Numbered from the stretch's first letter, positions 44,380 through 56,515 are shown. The stretch: 64,000 bases of DNA from Polytrichum commune (GCA_950295325.1 OX485803.1:67535554-67599553), one strand, 5' to 3'. Numbers and translations are program-made. Notes: generated by a model not told the origin, from the sequence alone.

Positions 44380-45246
44380 TCAGTGATCCCCAAGCCGCAT
44401 GATGCCCCACACATCCATCACCCCGGGAGGAACAGCATTTTCAGTCGCTGCCCTAACGGCGGCCTTGGCAACAGTGGTGGCTTTCACCGGAGGCAGAAGC
44501 AGATTTCCTAAGACAGGAACCCGAGATACTGACTTGGTATGCTTCAAGAGCATCTCGAGTGGAGCCCCTATGATATTGAGTGGTATTTTCACACTGCCCA
44601 CTTGCCGAACACCATGAATGAAGCCAGGGCGTAATATAACACCACTATATGGAAACTTGCGCAAAAGTTCATCTTCTGCAGACCTCTTCCCTTCGTAGTA
44701 TCCTCGCATTACGAATGAGGGCAAACCGAAATTGTGAGCTGAAATGTATACAAACCTCTTCACCCCTGACTCTGCAGCCACATTGATGGCTTCAATGTTG
44801 GCTTTGCCATTGATTTTCCTCATTTGGTCATTGGATCCAAACCCACCCACACATGAAATCACAGCCGACACATCGTCCAATTCATTCTCCCATTTTGCAG
44901 GCTCAAATAAGTCTCCCCTGACCCATATGACATTGTCGGCCCATGGCTCATGAACTCCAGGTCTCCCTGACCTGCTGAGACTCATCACAGGAAACCCCTT
45001 CCCAAGAGCTTCCTTGCATACGTGGCTGCCCACATAGCCATTTCCACCGAGGACCAAAACCTTTGTTCGATCCGTAGATTGATTCTCCACAGGCTCAGCT
45101 TCCACTGTTTCCGCTGGATGAATGCCACCTGCTGTGGAAACAGAATAACATGCTTGCGATGCTCTGCCCAAGCCCCCTCCGAAGCTGGCTAACCCTTGAA
45201 TGTGATATAGATGCTGAAGAGCTTGTTTACTACCCCGAGCCGCCAT
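44380..45246 (-). CDS. Atypical SDR, NAD(P)-binding Rossmann protein, probably mitochondrial
   Basis: A single-exon, 288-residue protein. The first about 45 residues are rich in Ala, Ser, Arg and Gln with few acids, like a mitochondrial presequence. The dinucleotide-binding loop is VLVLGGNGYVGS (residues 64-74). ARG-type contacts follow (SLSRSGRP, 89-96), then GDLF at 111 and SAVISCVGGFG at 127-137. FVYISAHNFG (166-174) precedes Y183-x3-K187, which occupies the place of the SDR YxxxK pair, and ILRPGFIHG follows. The layout and length match the plant atypical (NmrA/NDUFA9-like) SDRs related to Arabidopsis At1g32220 and At5g10730. Members act as oxidoreductases or cofactor-binding scaffolds; the substrate is unknown. 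I start at ATG 45246; a GTG five codons upstream is also open but is not a plausible start. Confidence 0.9.
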   Translation of the reverse strand: MAARGSKQALQHLYHIQGLASFGGGLGRASQACYSVSTAGGIHPAETVEAEPVENQSTDRTKVLVLGGNGYVGSHVCKEALGKGFPVMSLSRSGRPGVHEPWADNVIWVRGDLFEPAKWENELDDVSAVISCVGGFGSNDQMRKINGKANIEAINVAAESGVKRFVYISAHNFGLPSFVMRGYYEGKRSAEDELLRKFPYSGVILRPGFIHGVRQVGSVKIPLNIIGAPLEMLLKHTKSVSRVPVLGNLLLPPVKATTVAKAAVRAATENAVPPGVMDVWGIMRLGDH

Positions 45247-45267
45247 TTGCAAAAGACCCACCGTAGC

Positions 45268-45645
45268 CCTGCCTACAAATACACTTCACCAAAGACCTAA
45301 ATTGTAAACGGCCTCAAAACAGAGCAGACAATGCTATGAGAAATTCAAGATTGACGTCTGTGTGAATCCCCTCCCGCCATAGCCAGCACAATCTTACCCA
45401 ACAAATTGCCGTTCCAAGCATTTCATGATAGACAAAAGGGTCAGGGTACCAAGCCTGCCTGCAAATATCCTTCAACAATGACCTAAATTCCAAAAGACAC
45501 CAAAACTGAGCAGACAATGCTATGATAAATCCAAGATTGGCGTCCGGATAATTCCCCTCACGCCAATGCTAGCACAATCTTACTTAACGAAATGCCGATC
45601 CAAGCATTTGAAGACAGAAAAAAGGGTTAGGGTAATGGTAAAACC
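45268..45645. repeat. Two-copy degenerate tandem repeat upstream of the SDR gene
   Basis: 45,268-about 45,452 and about 45,455-45,645 share GCCTGCAAATA(C/T), GACCTAAATT, CAAAACTGAGCAGACAATGCTATGA, AAGATTG(A/G)CGTC, AGCACAATCTTAC and CCAAGCATTT, with perhaps 80% identity. The pair lies immediately upstream of the SDR start codon, in its 5' UTR or promoter. Confidence 0.75.
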
Positions 45646-46128
45646 AGAACCCTGAGGTGACATTTCTATGAAAAGCCTTGAAGGAATACAGAGAGAATGA
45701 GCACACTGATGTGGGCAATTGATCAATCTGAAACCCCACATCTACTCGACCATCATCCCAAAGAACAACCAAATCACCAACCCCATGTCATGCAACATCC
45801 CCCCAATTCTTTACAATTTGAATGCGACCAGAGACTTGCCACACAAGCGATACCCAATACCCACGAGTACCTTGAAACTTCCCACTACACCCACTCCCCT
45901 GCAAGAATGAATGCCCCCAAACTTTTCGATTGTGGCCGTGCTTCACGAGCTCCATTCTTTAACGACGGAGAACTTCATCGTCAGATAGGTGATCAAGTTG
46001 CAATTTCTCAAGAAACTCCCGAATTGAGACACCCTCACTGTTTGTTGGTGATGATGAGGCACGGTGGGAATGATTTGAGGGAGGGGTGCTGGTGTTGTGG
46101 CACAGTGTGCACCATCGCCTGGCTCCCC
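45646..46128. other. Probable promoter region of the SDR gene
   Basis: An open frame at 45,697-46,146 (149 codons, plus strand) has no family features and is probably chance. No other gene is seen. Confidence 0.4.
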
Positions 46129-46148
46129 TTAAACCCTAAACCCTAACG
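46129..46148 (-). promoter_or_regulatory. Telo-box-like CCCTAAA repeat
   Basis: AAACCCTAAACCCTAACGG contains nearly three CCCTAAA units. Short telomere-type motifs occur in promoters of housekeeping plant genes. It lies about 880 bp upstream of the SDR start codon, so function here is only a suggestion. Confidence 0.45.
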
Positions 46149-46149
46149 G

Positions 46150-49100
46150 GTGTCTTGCTTTATGTTTTGCAATATAATATTCAAAAACGAAAAATGAGTG
46201 ATTATCAAATTCATAGATGGACAACTTCATTCACAAACAGTGCATGGACTTTACCAAAAACGAGTGATTAGCAAGGCATGCGAAGAAATAAATATGTCGC
46301 CACAACATAATGTTGAGGTTGCATGTGTTTGGAAGCAAACAACACACTACTTATTTTCATAAGCTTTTGAGTGGTGTATTCTTTGGTTCAATTCGTAAGT
46401 GTCCGTAAGATATGCAACTAGATAAGAGATCAATGTCCATAATTCTCACATTTTGGGACACATCATCACTTATTTATCATAATATTTCACATGGAAATAC
46501 TTGGACGAATGAAGTGTTAGAGATACAAGTCACCTATTTATAGTAGAAGCACCTAATCCCAATCAAGACCCCATCGACAATCTATAGGGTACTGAAATTT
46601 CAATCAGACTAGGATTGAACTTCGATCAGGCCGAAACCAATGATGTCATGACACGTGTCCTAGTTTTGAGTGCTAAAGTGAGGAGGAATGAACGGTTAAC
46701 ATGAGCAGGGCATGGCATCCTCTAGACATTGGTAATACATTTGGCCCAACTTTTGGCTTCAAAAATTCACAATAATTTCAATCTAAAGAATAAAATTACC
46801 AAAGAAAATACAATCCTCAAGTGATTGGTTATGGGTGCCTCTAATCTAACATGCCTACAAATGGAGTTGACATTCAATGAACGGATTTGCGTATACAAAT
46901 AATTAAAGTTTGCGTATTGACAATAAGGCATTCAAGATCATTTAGGGGAGGTCAATGAGTGGGCAGTTTGGGGTTAAGGCCTGGATGGGACCCATAGCAT
47001 CGGTGTTGATCATCACTTACTCAAAATTGGATTGTTTATTACTTATAATCTTACACCTCATTTGTTTTGAGTAAATTTTAACCAATTATGTTATAAAAAG
47101 TTCTTCTTGCACAACTTCCCCTCAAAAAAACAGTTAATTGTCTCAAAAGCACACAATTGCCCCACAATTCTCATGCACGCTTCAAGTATGATCACAACCG
47201 GAGATGGAAAATCAAGGAAAGAAGTGGAATACACAATGGACTTACAACGGTTGGTGGATTCGTGGTTGCAAAGGGTTGACATTCAACATAGCAACATGAG
47301 TCGTGGAGTGCAAATACTATTTTGTGCAATTAGGTTGACCCATCGCTAATTTATCAAATTCCACACTATTTTAATCTTCACTATCATAGTAACAAACTAT
47401 AGTAATTGTGCTCTAACTGTGATTGTCATATGGATAAAAGAAATACAAATTATAGGTTTTGTGATACGGATCCAAGGTGATTTCATAACATTAAGTAGCA
47501 TTGCTAGCAAGGTACCCTTCAAGTACCTGCAATATTACCTCAACAAGAAGGGAAAAGCTTGCAAAGCAAGGGTGAATGAATGGAGAAATCATCAAAAATA
47601 GTAGCTTCACAAAAGGTATCGAAGAGGTTTTCAGTGCGGGTATCGAGAGACTTTTCCAAAAAGTGCAACAACCTTTTTGACCTCGCCAACTTTTCATGTT
47701 GCTTTATAGCTATTTAGATTTGTTTAGATCATAATTTAGCCTAGATTTAAAATAGCCTAAGAAAAAATCAAAGGTAGCGCCACCTTTGCTCTTGAAAGAG
47801 CATCAAACTGGCACAATCCCACATAATTGTGTTTCTAATTCCATGCAATCAAAAATTTTGGACTAGAAAAAAATTCATGGGGTGTGGGTAGGGGTCCATT
47901 TAATTTTTATTTGATTCTAAAATATGCATTTAATTTTTCATTTATAAATACTCGGAAAATTTTGAGGCATTTTCAATGTTTTTTTATTATAAATTCACTA
48001 CTGTAGTTAGTCCAAGTTAGTAGGGTGAATATAGACACGCGCAACTTCGCCAATTGTTTTACATTACCAAATAACTTTATTATATTCAAACTCAATGAAA
48101 GTGCATGAGCCCTAAACCCTGCCGCATAAACTGACGTATACCAAAATACAGATCTTGCGCCAATACTTGGGCAGAGAAGACCTCGAATGATTGATCTTAG
48201 AAGAGGGGAGTGTTTTCGACCATGATTTGCCACAAAGGACCTCACGGATTAGTGTCTTTGATGATTTTCAATGGAAAAAAAATCGTTAATTTCTTTTTGA
48301 AATATCTTTAAATGTATATTATAATGTTGCCTCCAACCTCTAGAATTTAAAATGCAACACTAGGTGTGGGGATAATGAAGTTCAAAATCCCATTATGTGG
48401 TAGGAGGCAGGATCAAACCATGAGTATTAGGAGTTTCTTGCCACAATTGTGAGTTTGTGTCAATATATCACCTTTTTTTTCTTTTTTAGCAAGGATCATG
48501 AGCTTACACCACCCTCTCCATTAGCCTGAATAATTGATGTGACCTTTTAGAAGGCCTTGTACGATTTAAAGTGCACATGCTATTACATAAATACATACAC
48601 ATACATACTAAAAAACATATATTATTATTATTATTTATATATACAAAATATCATAAAGTACATTAAAAAATCTTATTATTGTGGGTTATAGTACTTTTTA
48701 TGGAGCCCACACTAATTCTCATAATGAGAATTAATGTGGGCCACTAATTTTCAACCTACGCTAAAGGTGGACCACGTTGATTGTTGTTCTAGAAAACAAA
48801 TGTGGGTGATTATTTAATTTTGTGCTATTTTAGTTCGACAAAAACAATCAATGTGTTGGTCGGAAGTCTTCGTGAAGACTTAGGACGAAGACATGGGGTC
48901 TTGGACCCATGTTAATTCCACCTTGACTAGAAAATCGGCGTGGCACACACTAATTTCCCATCAACACTAATACGACTTTTTAGTGTACCCTCACTTTCTA
49001 GATCAACGAATTCTCACCACTAACATCCACTTTGAGGGTTCAAGTCCCCTTAAGTTATAGAGTTCCTAAATAAAACTACGTTGGATGAGTTTATGCATCA

Positions 49101-49251
49101 ATAATCTACCGATCATGTTGCAAAAGTTAAGGTCCCATGGATGTCCCAAAGAGCCGTCAAAATCAATTTAAACCCTGGTTGTCGGTGCATTCAATAAGAA
49201 GGGGTCAAAGAGGAAGTGATTGTCTCATGACATAGACTATTGCCCGTTGTA
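46150..49251. other. Gene-free AT-rich stretch
   Basis: No ORF with family similarity, RNA gene or clear element was recognised in about 3.1 kb. A (CATA)/(ATT) microsatellite lies at 48,595-48,650. Confidence 0.5.
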
Positions 49252-49254
49252 TAA

Positions 49255-49834
49255 GGGCCGGTTCACACCATGGATCATGGAAGATGGCCTTTTTTCCATG
49301 GTCTAACTTGATGGTCCAACTTTCATGGTCCAATTTCTTAAAACATCAATTAACAAAGCCTTTGGGCCTCCCACTAGGTGTAAATTGAATGTGGACCAAG
49401 AGGAACGACCATGCACCCAAAAGTGTATGTGCTTGATTTTTTTAATATATGCTCAAAAAGGGTAGTTTTGAAAGAAAAAAGAAAAAAGAACGTAGTTTGA
49501 CCATTCTCTTGTCTTGTCTTGTCTTGTCTTCATCTTCTCTCCCACAAAATAAAAAATAAAAAATAAAAAAATCATAAATCATTCTTTTTTTTACTATAAC
49601 AACATTTCTCTACCATGAGAACCTCTTTTACTTCTCCCACCACAAAACCCATTGGACCATGTCGGTGGATAATGTAAGCCTTAAAATATGTCTTTTGGGG
49701 ACCTCAAACCCCATGGTCATTATGACATTTTTTTCCTTGGTGTAAACCAAAGTGATCCAAGGATGAGTTCAAAACCAATCACAAATCTTGCAGGGCCTTG
49801 GGACAACTTCATGGGTTATGGTGTAAACAACCCC
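49255..49834. mobile_element. Harbinger-like MITE (580 bp)
   Basis: The left end GGGCCGGTTCACACCATGG pairs imperfectly with the right end CCATAACCC...GTGTAAACAACCCC inverted. TAA direct repeats lie at 49,252-49,254 and 49,835-49,837. The left part matches the truncated copy at 37,989. It contains a TCTTG microsatellite (49,503-49,530) and AAAATAA runs. Confidence 0.82.
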
Positions 49835-49861
49835 TAAGTTCAACAACCAAGTTGATTGTTA

Positions 49862-50362
49862 GGGGCGGTTTACATTATGGACCAAGAGCCATGACCATGA
49901 AATTCTAAAATCTGTGATTGGAGAGTAAAGTGCTCTTGGTCCCATTTGGCTTTACACTACCTTGAAAAAAGGAGAATGACCACTAACTTTGAGGTCCCCA
50001 AAAACTACTAAAATCTGCCATTTGGATAATGTGCCATGGTCCAACGGATTTTCCGTTGAGGCGAGGCAAAATGCTCGACTCAACGGAAATCAAGGGAGCC
50101 GTAAGGCTGAAAATCAGCCATTGGCCGAATTTTTTTTTTAATATTTTTTTTCCCGAATTTTTTTGACGTTACTGTATTTATATTAAAAAAATCAGCCCAA
50201 AGTTGTCCCGGTCCAAATCCACTTTACACTACAAGAGTGACCAAGCCACTCAAAAATCCAATTTTGATTTTTCATGGTCATGGCTCTTGGCCAAGAGCTA
50301 TGACCATGAAAATGATTTAATTCTCTTGGTCATGGCTCTTGGTCCATAGTGTAAACCGCCCC
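49862..50362. mobile_element. Harbinger-like MITE (501 bp)
   Basis: The left end GGGGCGGTTTACATTATGG and right end CCATAGTGTAAACCGCCCC are inverted repeats extending through GACCAAGAGCCATGACC. TTA direct repeats lie at 49,859-49,861 and 50,363-50,365. Only 24 bases of unique DNA separate it from the previous element's TAA. Confidence 0.9.
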
Positions 50363-50365
50363 TTA

Positions 50366-52266
50366 GAAGCTCCATATTTTTGCTCGGTTGTTGAAACATG
50401 AAGTAGGTAAGAGCTAGGAGGCTTGAGCATGGGATTTAGACACAACCATTTGGACGACCTCTTGTCTAGGTCCTTTGATAATGGAGATTTGCAGTCTAAA
50501 TTGTGGGTTAGAGAGGGCAAGGGTTATGCTCTTAGAAAGTGATCTTCTTCCCCTAAGGGGTGCACCCTTTATCACAACTTAAAAGCACGTACGGCACGTG
50601 TGTATGCAACTTTCAAATTAATACTCCATAATTAAAAAATTGGGTGGACAAAAAAGGAGAATATTAGACACAAATTTATAGCTAAGAAATAGAAAAAAGT
50701 ACATAATATACCACAAAAATCAAAATTAAAAGGTAACACCATATCATATGTGTACAATTTTATTTTTATTATTTTTAGTTTATAAATTTTTTGGAAAATA
50801 ATAGGTCACCTCAAGGTGGTGACGATTTTGTTACGTATGATGGCCTCTGATGTCTGCAATGTCATTTTATCTGCTTGGTCTTCCAAGAAATCTTTGTAGG
50901 CAAAATGGCTTCAACAATTAATCTTAAGTTCTCATAATTTCCTATATATGCATGCATTTGTTGTAAATTTATGTATGGGTTTTAGTGTTGGACCATAGGG
51001 CGTTATGTATTATTCACATTGGCAAGAAAAATATTACCTAAGCCTCATGTACATTTTGTAACCCATGGTGGTCACAATATCCCTTTTGTGCACCCACATG
51101 CTACAAGTATGGAAGTCCAATGCACCCACATGTCTCTTCCCCAATCCAAAAATGCCACCTTAGGCACCTAGTGATTAGGAAGACCAATTGAGTGCGAAGG
51201 AAATTGACAAAAAAAAAAAAAAAAAAAAAAAACTCAAACATTAAGTGCTAATAGACACACTAGAAGAAAATGGATGGTGGATAGATGATTCATCACCCTC
51301 ACTATTCATATTGCTATAATTGGAGGAAAAATACATACATACACCATCACCAAAATATTTGAACAGTACTACATCCCCCTCATGCCCACACACACATGCA
51401 TGCAACAAGTCCACTTAATCGCCATCAAATGCCTCACCCAATACTCATGCTCAATAGACTAAGATCTGTAAACCACCAACTCCCTAGTATACTCCCCAAC
51501 TAGATATACCCACATACCCAAAACCCCAAGGCCGGACCCTACATCAAGATGTCTACACTTACACAACTAGCTCAATTATAGGGATAGACAATGGGAGTTG
51601 AATTGGCCACCACATGTTGTAAATTTGATTGAAGCCACCTTGCCAACATAATAACCCACAAGGTGATCACACAAACACATAACCCACTAATATGACACCC
51701 CCTTCCCATACATGGAAACCTATAGGGACCACCTTTGACAAGAGGTAGTAGCACTTGACATCCCATAGCCCTGCTCAATGAACCTGCTTTGGGTTCACAT
51801 ACGAGTTTGCAGCTATGATCAAGGTGAAGTTTCCCTCATTCACACAAGGTTGAAATTGTCTCTTTCTACCTAATTTGGTTACTTATCTTCAACATACACT
51901 ACATTTAAGTGGGGTGTGTGGTTAGGTGTGGATCTTTATATCCAACACCAAAAGACTTGTGTTCAAACATAACATTGCTAAGCCTCATGCTCTCTCACCC
52001 TTTTCAAACAAAAACGATTCCAAATTTCAGGGGGACCTTGCTGCAGGGTCAAGACTTAGGCCGTTGGCTTTTGAGAATCACAACATGTTTATTTGTAGCC
52101 CTTGGCTGCATTATTCTCATGCCAATGGTGAGGGGGAATTAGACTTAGTGCTAAAAGGTTATGACAAAGATTGGACAAAGTGTTCCAAAAATGTTAACTA
52201 TTCTACATTCACAATTTATCCACATAATTAGAAAGACCTATGTGCTAATAAAGAAGAAAAAACAAA
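50366..52266. other. Gene-free intergenic DNA
   Basis: No gene recognised. A poly-A run of about 22 bases lies at 51,210-51,231. The open frames at 51,572-51,778 and 51,909-52,231 have no supporting features. Confidence 0.5.
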
Positions 52267-53223
52267 GGGGATCGCTATTTCCACACCTTTTTTGGCTAGA
52301 TTCACACCTTTTTGCCGGTTCGGTTGCCGTGTCACTGAGGCGCTATATATGAGATTCTTCATGGTGCATCCGGACCGTTGATCCATCAAGGCCCATCCAA
52401 GGGCCTCAATGATCCTAGGTGGCGGTGGGGTGGGGGGCGGGGGTGGGGCCGTGGGCCTCATGTCTTTTTTGGGGACGCCGGATATAGGGTGGTGTCGGGC
52501 CTAGTGGCTAGGCGGGCCCAGTGGCTAGGCCTACTTATTATATAACTAGTTGGTTACCCTTACTCTACTTACTAAATGACTAGTTGGTTACCCTTCCTCT
52601 ACTTACTAAATGACTAGTTGGTTAGCCTTACTCTACTTACAAAATAACTAGTTGGTTAGCCTTACTCTACTTACTAAATAACTACACTAAATATGATATT
52701 TAGTGTTAGATACACTAAATACGAACACTACACTAAATCTCACTAACCCTATGAAAGTAAGTAACATTAAATGTAAATTCAAATTGGAGTTAAGCTTTGA
52801 TGCGTTAAAGTATTGGAGAGGCTAACCAACTAGTTATTTAGTAAGTAGAGTAAGGCTAACCAACTAGTCATTTAGTAAGTAGAGTAAGGCTAACCAACTA
52901 GTCATTTAGTAAGTAGAGTAAAGCTAACCAACTAGTTATATAATAAGTAGGCCTAGCCACTGGGCCCGACACCACCCTAAATACGGCCTCCCCAAAAAAG
53001 ACATGAGGCCCACGGCCCCACCCCGCCTTGGTGGCAAGCACCACCCCCCCCCCACCCCACCCCACCGCCACCTAGGATCATTGAGGCCCTTGGATGGGCA
53101 TTGGTGGATAAACGGTCCGGATGCACCATGAAGAATCTCATGTATAGCGCCTCAGTGACACGGCAACCGAACCGGCAAAAAGGTGTGAATCTAGCCAAAA
53201 AAGGTGTGGAAATAGCGATCCCC
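52267..53223. mobile_element. Foldback element with long inverted arms (957 bp)
   Basis: The ends GGGGATCGCTATTTCCACACC and the inverse continue as one inverted repeat for roughly 400 bases on each side around a loop near 52,700-52,810. The 8-bp direct repeat AAAACAAA flanks it (52,259-52,266 and 53,224-53,231). Each arm has a GC-rich outer part with G/C runs (near 52,430 and 53,050) and an inner tandem array. No coding capacity is seen. Long arms and G-starting ends suggest a MULE-type or foldback non-autonomous element. Confidence 0.87.
52535..52690. repeat. Tandem 34-bp units in the left arm
   Basis: About four copies of ACTAGTTGGTTA(C/G)CCTTACT plus CTACTTA(C/T)(T/A)AAATA spaced 34 bases apart. 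The inverse series lies at about 52,830-52,950 in the right arm. Confidence 0.85.
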
Positions 53224-53443
53224 AAAACAAACCTTCATTTCGATAATGAATATAGTCATCCCTATGGGCTCCAAAAAGTATGAGGAAAATGGCTATGGGC
53301 TAGTAATTGTAAATTTTTTATTTTTTAGTTCAAATATGAATTATGTGGAAATAGGGTCTCAAATGAACCAAACATTTCCCAACAGTCTAGTGAGAAAAGG
53401 CGACAATCCCGAGATATCAAAAAGTGAATATTAGGTAGGAAGA

Positions 53444-54026
53444 CACGGGTAGATCACTCTAAGGCATTTTTGTGCACCACGTGCGGCTGGGGTTTTTTTT
53501 GTTTTGGGGCTACTTACCTTCAAGGTCTGAATTAATCCTCCCTATAATTACTTAAATTTCAAAAATGGCCCATTTGTTTGCACCCTTCCATTACTTATAT
53601 TGTCCAAGTCACTGCAATTTTTTGTACTTTATATTCCTTTTAAGTAATAAAAGCTAATCTACTTCCTAACGCAATTGACAAGTGTTGAGGGAAAGCATGG
53701 AAACAAAGAAGGGTGCAAACATTAATACCATTGCAAACATAGTTATGAAGAAAACACATAGGAGATGCCAACACAAATACCATAGCGGTCATTACCATAC
53801 TAAACATACTTTCTAATATCCTTACCTTCAACCTCTATATTAATTTTACAAAAAAAATAATGGCCCACGTTTTATGTCCATCTAACTTACTTATAATGGG
53901 ATTGTCTACATTTAATGGCCCCTTCATTATTTGGAATTCCTTTATAATTTTTATTTCAAATGATTTTAATCCTCTCTATATTATGCCGCACGTTGTTTTT
54001 AAAATGCACTAAGTGATCTACCCGTG
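53444..54026 (-). mobile_element. hAT-like MITE, copy B (583 bp)
   Basis: It has the same ends as the copy at 17,184 (CACGGGTAGATCACT and inverse) but reversed orientation. The 8-bp duplication TAGGAAGA lies at 53,436-53,443 and 54,027-54,034. Outer parts match copy A closely. The middle differs: this copy has an extra stretch around 53,705-53,810 that reads GGGTGCAAACATTAATACC onward. Confidence 0.9.
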
Positions 54027-54703
54027 TAGGAAGATAGCTTGATACAAACCACTGTGATCATTGATATACGAGAGACTCTCAATTGGGTATATAGAAGTCG
54101 GAAAGCATAAAGAAAAAAGAGGAGAAACTCTCAGGAGAGAGAGAGAGAGAGATAGAGGCTGAGAGAGCCCATACTTTTTAGATATTCTTTTTTGGAATCA
54201 GTACCATAACATTTTGGAGCTAAATATATTTACCTTTTGTGAAAATGTAATTGCTGGAATTGTGAAGTAATTGGAATAATTTCAGGGTGGATGTATTGGA
54301 GTATATTCCAATTTTTGAGATAATTTTGTGTATCATTTTTTAATGAGAACTAACTCGTAAAGCAAAGGAAGCAACAAGTGGTAACTTTGATGAGGAGAAG
54401 ATAAATCAAGATCCTTATATTAAGTCCATAGCCTCATGTTTGTATGTTGTTGGAGTTAGCAAGCTCCGTATAAATCAAAGTTTGAATTTACTTGAGCCTT
54501 GAGAGAATTGTGGTCTCGTTGATTAGCTTGGTACACCTTGTTGGAAATATTGATAATTGTTGAAAAAATTGATTAGTTAATCCAGGGAGCTCATGTTTGT
54601 TTATGTGACTATGATTTGGTCTGACTATGGACTACCAAGTGTAATTAATTTGGTAACAAATATAATCCTTGAATTAACATTGCTGCATACTATAGCTGTA
54701 TAC
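54027..54703. other. No gene recognised
   Basis: AT-rich. A GA microsatellite (GAGAGAGAGAGAGA) lies near 54,137-54,152. Confidence 0.5.
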
Positions 54704-54716
54704 TATAGCGTGAGTA

Positions 54717-55127
54717 GCACTAAATACAACCCACTAGTAAACACCATACAAAACAATGGATGGAAAACTAACCCACTCATCACCATCACAGCCGGAGTCA
54801 GAGGAGCCATACACGAACACTCCATCAACAAACTCACCAACCTTAAAATCTCAAAACAAGCCATCAAAACCCTCATAAAAAATGTCCACCAAAATGCCAT
54901 CAAATATCTCACATACATTATTCTTAACAAAAGAAAGCTAGAAAACAAACAAACACCTGTCCCCCTTCCCTAAGGGAAAGAAACTTTTTTAGATATAACA
55001 AACCAGCCCTCCTCGTAAGAGGCGTCACGCTTATTACTGCATCACGGAAAACCGCGATCAACAATAAGCTAACGGGCTCTCAGTCACGCTGGTACCTGGC
55101 TACGGGCGTCATATTTATTTATTTATT
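54717..55127 (+). mobile_element. 5'-truncated LINE: 3' end of ORF2 plus 3' UTR
   Basis: The insert is bounded by a 13-bp direct repeat TATAGCGTGAGTA (54,704-54,716 and 55,128-55,140) and ends in ATTT repeats, the hallmarks of target-primed reverse transcription. The first 255 bases are open in one frame: TKYNPLVNTIQNNGWKTNPL, ITAGVRGAIHEHSI, then IKYLTYIILNKRKLENKQ to a stop at 54,971-54,973. This looks like the C-terminal tail of a non-LTR retrotransposon reverse transcriptase; the exact clade is not certain. A GC-richer 3' UTR follows. Composition differs sharply from the flanks. Confidence 0.82.
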
Positions 55128-55140
55128 TATAGCGTGAGTA

Positions 55141-56512
55141 AACTATGAAATTACGTTGTTAGGCTAATGTGAATGGTTTGCATGACCATTGTCTATGAGA
55201 GATTTGGTCTGAGAAAAGAGGCTCAAATTGTTGTGATTATTATTGAGAATTAAACCAAAGCGACAGGGTTGGTAAGTCTATTGTCTTGTGAGTAGTGTGA
55301 GTGATTCACAAATATAGATAGCACGCTTGGGAAGCCGAAAGACTTTGTGAGAGGGTTGGAAATTTCGTGGTGTGAATAAACTTGAGAGAATGTGTGCGAA
55401 TGAAATTACATACAATCAACTCAGTTGCTCAAATATGAAATGCGATTAATCAAAATGATTCATTTGATAAAATGCCTTCGAGTGTGTAAGTAGGCAAATT
55501 ATTAGTGCACTTTGTGCTCTGACTTATACTACTAAAAAGCAGACAAGGCCATAGTCTCCATTGTATTATATTACTTATATTCCATTATCTTAACTCTTGG
55601 TAGGAGAGGAAAGGGCTCATTTACCAAGACCATTGACTATGAAGAGGTTGGAGAAGATCAACAACTTTACTAGTGGGAACCTTGGTAATGTACTGAAATT
55701 TTGTAATGAACTTACACAATTCCATTTTGAATTACTGAGATGGTAATCTCGAGCTATGAAATGGCTGGGTATCAATAGTCTCGAATCATAATCAACCCCT
55801 TGAACCTTCAAAGGATGACTTGACAAGGACGTAAAATTGAACATTAAATTCATCATGATAAATTAAAAGAACCATGCCATAATTTCATAACTAGTATATG
55901 TGGTTTGATTTATGATTGCAATTAAGAAACATTATGATTATCTTGGCCAAGACAAAGTAAAAGATTATAGTCGGACGGTGTAATTAAAATCATATTTAAT
56001 CAAAGAAGACTGAAAATCTTGTAAAGACAATTGCACTACAATTTCAAGTTACAATGAAAATGATTAATTAATACAAGACTATTGACCACACCAAAGTGCC
56101 CTCAGCTTTGGTATAGAGACAAAAATGGGATACTCATGCAAGACAATTGACTATGACTGTGCCTATACTTGAGCACCGCACAAGGTCCAATTAAAATGGA
56201 CTATTGCTTGGGTAGATAGAGTGAGATTGAGTGACTGTCACAATTGTATGCACTAATATTGAGAGATTTTGAAGTCTTTACTCATAAATCATCACCTAAT
56301 TGTCCATTCAAACTTGAAATAATATGAGATAACCATGTGTTTGCCTTTAGTAAAACTTACTTGAGACACCTAGTTGATACAAAAATCACCCTTTAAGTCT
56401 TCCCTTAATGTTTTGCTAGGTATGTTTTCAACCAAAATCCAAACTACAAGGCTTAATTTGAATTTGACAACCCTTACGTCCTAATCATGCCCTAATTATG
56501 CATTGAATATCC
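55141..56512. other. Gene-free AT-rich DNA
   Basis: No gene or element recognised in about 1.4 kb. Confidence 0.5.
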
Positions 56513-56515
56513 TAA

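Noticed and set aside
45247-45261. GTG start five codons upstream in the SDR gene
   Set aside because: The ATG at 45246 gives the expected length and presequence.
45697-46146. 149-codon plus-strand open frame upstream of the SDR gene
   Set aside because: No domain, no homology recognised, and it overlaps the presumed promoter; it begins and ends without other support.
49020-49050. tRNA T-arm-like GGGTTCAAGTCCCC
   Set aside because: No acceptor stem, D arm or anticodon arm can be placed around it.
54593-54716. Upstream part of the open frame ending at 54,973 as LINE protein
   Set aside because: It lies before the 13-bp target duplication, so it is flanking DNA that happens to be open.
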